A DNA stretch of 64,000 nt, from contig OX439036.1 of assembly GCA_949317995.1 (NCBI GenBank), forward strand, positions 2,225,207 to 2,289,206, written 5' to 3'. Each line of letters starts with the position of its first letter. Position 1 is the stretch's first letter. The notes beneath the pieces are model-generated. The model had not been told where the DNA came from. It made no database searches and saw nothing but the letters and a program-made list of their open reading frames with translations. Shown here in pieces: positions 61,592-64,000 of the stretch. The translations under genes and the position numbers were made by a program. This stretch comes from Acholoe squamosa. Lineage: Eukaryota; Annelida; Polychaeta; Phyllodocida; Polynoidae.

Positions 61592-61692
61592 TTAACCCCT
61601 TAAGAGGCGCTAACATATATATTCATGCATCATGTCAACTTGTCTTCATGATGCATGAATGTAGCCCTGGTGAGTAACTCACCAGGGCTACA
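61592..61692. mobile_element. MITE-A cut off by the second 44-bp block
   Basis: TTAA then CCCCTTAAGAGGCGCTAACA, TCATGATGCATGAATGTAGC and CACCAGGGCTACATTGCTGC. At the family's TACATTG(C)...GCATCATG point the sequence switches directly into the 44-bp array. The right half is missing from the window. Confidence 0.75.
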
Positions 61693-63771
61693 TTGCTGCA
61701 GCTTATAAAACCCCACCTACATAGCCTTTTAGACCCTTGCTGCAGCTCATAAAACCCCATCTACAGAGCCTTTTAGACCCTTGCTGCAGCTTATAAAACC
61801 CCACCTACATAGCCTTTTATACCCTTGCTGCAGCTTATAAAACCCCATCTACATAGCCTATTAGACCCTTGCTGCGGCTTGTTAAACCCCATCTACAGAG
61901 CCTTTTAGACCTTTGCTGCAGCTTATAAAACCCCATCTACAGAGCCTTTTAGACCCTTGCTGCAGCTTATAAAACCCCATCTACATAGCCTATTAGACCC
62001 TTGCTGCGGCTTGTTAAACCCCATCTACAGAGCCTTTTAGACCATTTCTGCGGCTTATTAAACCCCATCTACAGAGCCTTTTAGACTCTTGCTGCAGCTT
62101 ATAAAACCCCATCTACAGAGCCTTTTAGACCCTTGCTGCGGCTTATAAAACCCCATCTACAGAGCCTTTTAGACCCTTGCTGCAGCTTATAAAACCCCAT
62201 CTACATAGCCTATTAGACCCTTGCTGCGGCTTGTTAAACCCCATCTACAGAGCCTTTTAGACCATTTCTGCGGCTTATTAAACCCCATCTACAGAGCCTT
62301 TTAGACTCTTGCTGCAGCTTATAAAATCCCATCTACAGAGCCTTTTAGACTCTTGCTGCAGCTTATAAAACCCCATCTACATAGCCTATTAGACCCTTGC
62401 TGTGGCTTGTTAAACCCCATCTACAGAGCCTTTTAGACCATTTCTGCGGCTTATTAAACCCCATCTACAGAGCCTTTTAGACCTTTGCTGCAGCTTATAA
62501 AACCCCATCTACATAGCCTTTTAGACCCTTGCTGCAGCTTATAAAACCCCATCTACATAGCCTATTAGACCCTTGCTGCGGCTTGTTAAACCCCATCTAC
62601 AGAGCCTTTTAGACCATTTCTGCGGCTTATTAAACCCCATCTACAGAGCCTTTTAGACTCTTGCTGCAGCTTATAAAATCCCATCTACAGAGCCTTTTAG
62701 ACTCTTGCTGCGGTTTATAAAACCCCATCTACAGAGCCTTTTAGACTCTTGCTGCAGCTTATAAAATCCCATCTACAGAGCCTTTTAGACCCTTGCTGCA
62801 GCTTATAAAACCCCATCTACATAGCCTTTTAGACCCTTGCCGCGGCTTATAAAACCCCATCTACATAGCCTTTTAGACCCTTGCCGCAGCTTATAAAACC
62901 CCATCTACAGAGCCTTTTAGACCCTTGCTGCGGCTTATAAAACCCCATCTACAGAGCCTTTTAGACTCTTGCTGCAGCTTATAAAACCCCATCTACAGAG
63001 CCTTTTTCACCCTTGCTGCAGCTTATTAAACCCGATCTACAGAGCCTTTTAGACCCTTGCTACAGCTTATTAAACCCCATCTACAGAGCCTTTTAGACTC
63101 TTGCTGCAGCTTATAAAATCCCATCTACAGAGCCTTTTAGACCCTTGCTGCGGCTTATAAAACCCCATCTACATAGCCTTTTAGACCCTTGCCGCGGCTT
63201 ATAAAACCCCATCTACATAGCCTTTTAGACCCTTGCCGCGGCTTATAAAACCCCATCTACAGAGCCTTTTAGACCCTTTCTGCGGCTTATAAAACCCCAT
63301 CTACAGAGCCCTTTATACCCTTTCTGCAGCTTATAAAACCCCATCTACAGAGCCTTTTTCACCCTTGCTGCGGCTTATAAAACCCCATCTACAGAGCATT
63401 TAGACCCTTTCTGCGGCTTATAAAACCCCATCTACAGAGCCTTTTTCACCCTTGCTGCAGCTTATAAAACCCCATCTACAGAGCCTTTTTCACCCTTGCT
63501 TCAACTTATAAAACCCCATCTACCGAGCCTTTTTCACCCTTGCTACAGCTTATAAAACCCCATCTACAGAGCCTTTTTCACCCTTGCTGCAGCTTATAAA
63601 ACCCCATCTACAGAGCCTTTTTCACCCTTGCTTCAACTTATAAAACCCCATCTACCGAGCCTTTTTCACCCTTGCTACAGCTTATAAAACCCCATCTACA
63701 GAGCCTTTTAGACCCTTGGTACAGCTTATAAAACCCCATCTACAGAGCCCTTTTCCCCCTTGCTGCGGCTT
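61693..63771. repeat. 44-bp minisatellite array, second block
   Basis: About 47 units. From 61982 to 63771 the order of variant units is the same as at 58261-60050 with an offset of exactly 3,721 bp. The first six or seven units after 61693 are arranged differently. Confidence 0.95.
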
Positions 63772-63957
63772 ATAAGCTCACCCTGAGCTTTTGAATGGGT
63801 TATTACATATATAGAGTATATCTAGGAATGGCAAACATTTCAAGCCCTATCTGTGGCTTATAGTCCCAAAGTCAGGGTGCAAATTATAATATGTGTTTGG
63901 GGCAAGGAAATTAGAAAGAGACAGAGAAAAAGATACGGAGAATAGTAAGAGAGAGAA

Positions 63958-63996
<39 letters not shown>

Positions 63997-64000
63997 GAAA
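61693..64000. repeat. recent 3,721-bp tandem duplication, second copy (continues past window)
   Basis: Not only the array but its unique right flank is repeated: ATAAGCTCACCCTGAGCTTT at 60051 and 63772, GGGGCAAGGAAATTAGAAAG at 60178 and 63899. I saw no difference between the flanks except one extra AG in the microsatellite. The duplication runs off the right edge. Confidence 0.92.

Overview
The window is animal nuclear DNA. It has long spliced-gene introns, tRNA-derived and terminal-inverted-repeat transposons, microsatellites and very large minisatellites, and no bacterial operon layout. The only confidently functional gene is a five-coding-exon Toll-like receptor (TLR) on the minus strand (24407 down to 18402). 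Its ectodomain has two cysteine-flanked LRR blocks (LRRCT then LRRNT in the middle), the 'multiple cysteine cluster' form usual in invertebrates. I therefore infer an invertebrate, but I cannot name the species from sequence alone.

Layout: 1-6345 is a 63-bp minisatellite with a 754-bp higher-order repeat. 6.3-12.9 kb is non-coding, with a tRNA-derived SINE, foldback hairpins and TTAA-flanked MITEs. 12.98-14.33 kb is a broken plus-strand TLR paralogue, frameshifted, interrupted by a MITE and truncated. 15.2-18.4 kb is an 80-bp minisatellite built from the last 25 codons of the TLR gene. 18.4-24.4 kb is the TLR gene. 24.4-41.9 kb is a mosaic of MITEs, a 1.8-kb DNA transposon, foldbacks, small tandem arrays and old local duplications, with no supported gene. 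41.9-51.3 kb is a 9.4-kb array of a 47-bp unit. 51.3-64 kb holds two diverged copies of one intergenic segment (52.2-54.8 and 57.3-61.7 kb). One copy carries a 44-bp minisatellite, and this was then duplicated again with a 3,721-bp offset.

The common thread is minisatellite birth. For several arrays the single-copy progenitor is still visible in the window: the TLR C-terminal codons for the 80-bp array, a paralogous segment at 52.6 kb for the 44-bp array, a paralogous segment at 32.47 kb for the 90-bp array, and MITE sequence for the 43-bp array. Tandem arrays cover roughly 24 kb, more than a third of the window. In this text MITE-A means the TTAA-flanked family with ends CCCTTTAAGGGCCACTGATG. 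MITE-B means the about 250-bp family with ends GGAAGGCATTTCTCAAGATG. MITE-C means the TA-flanked family with ends TACCGTAAA.
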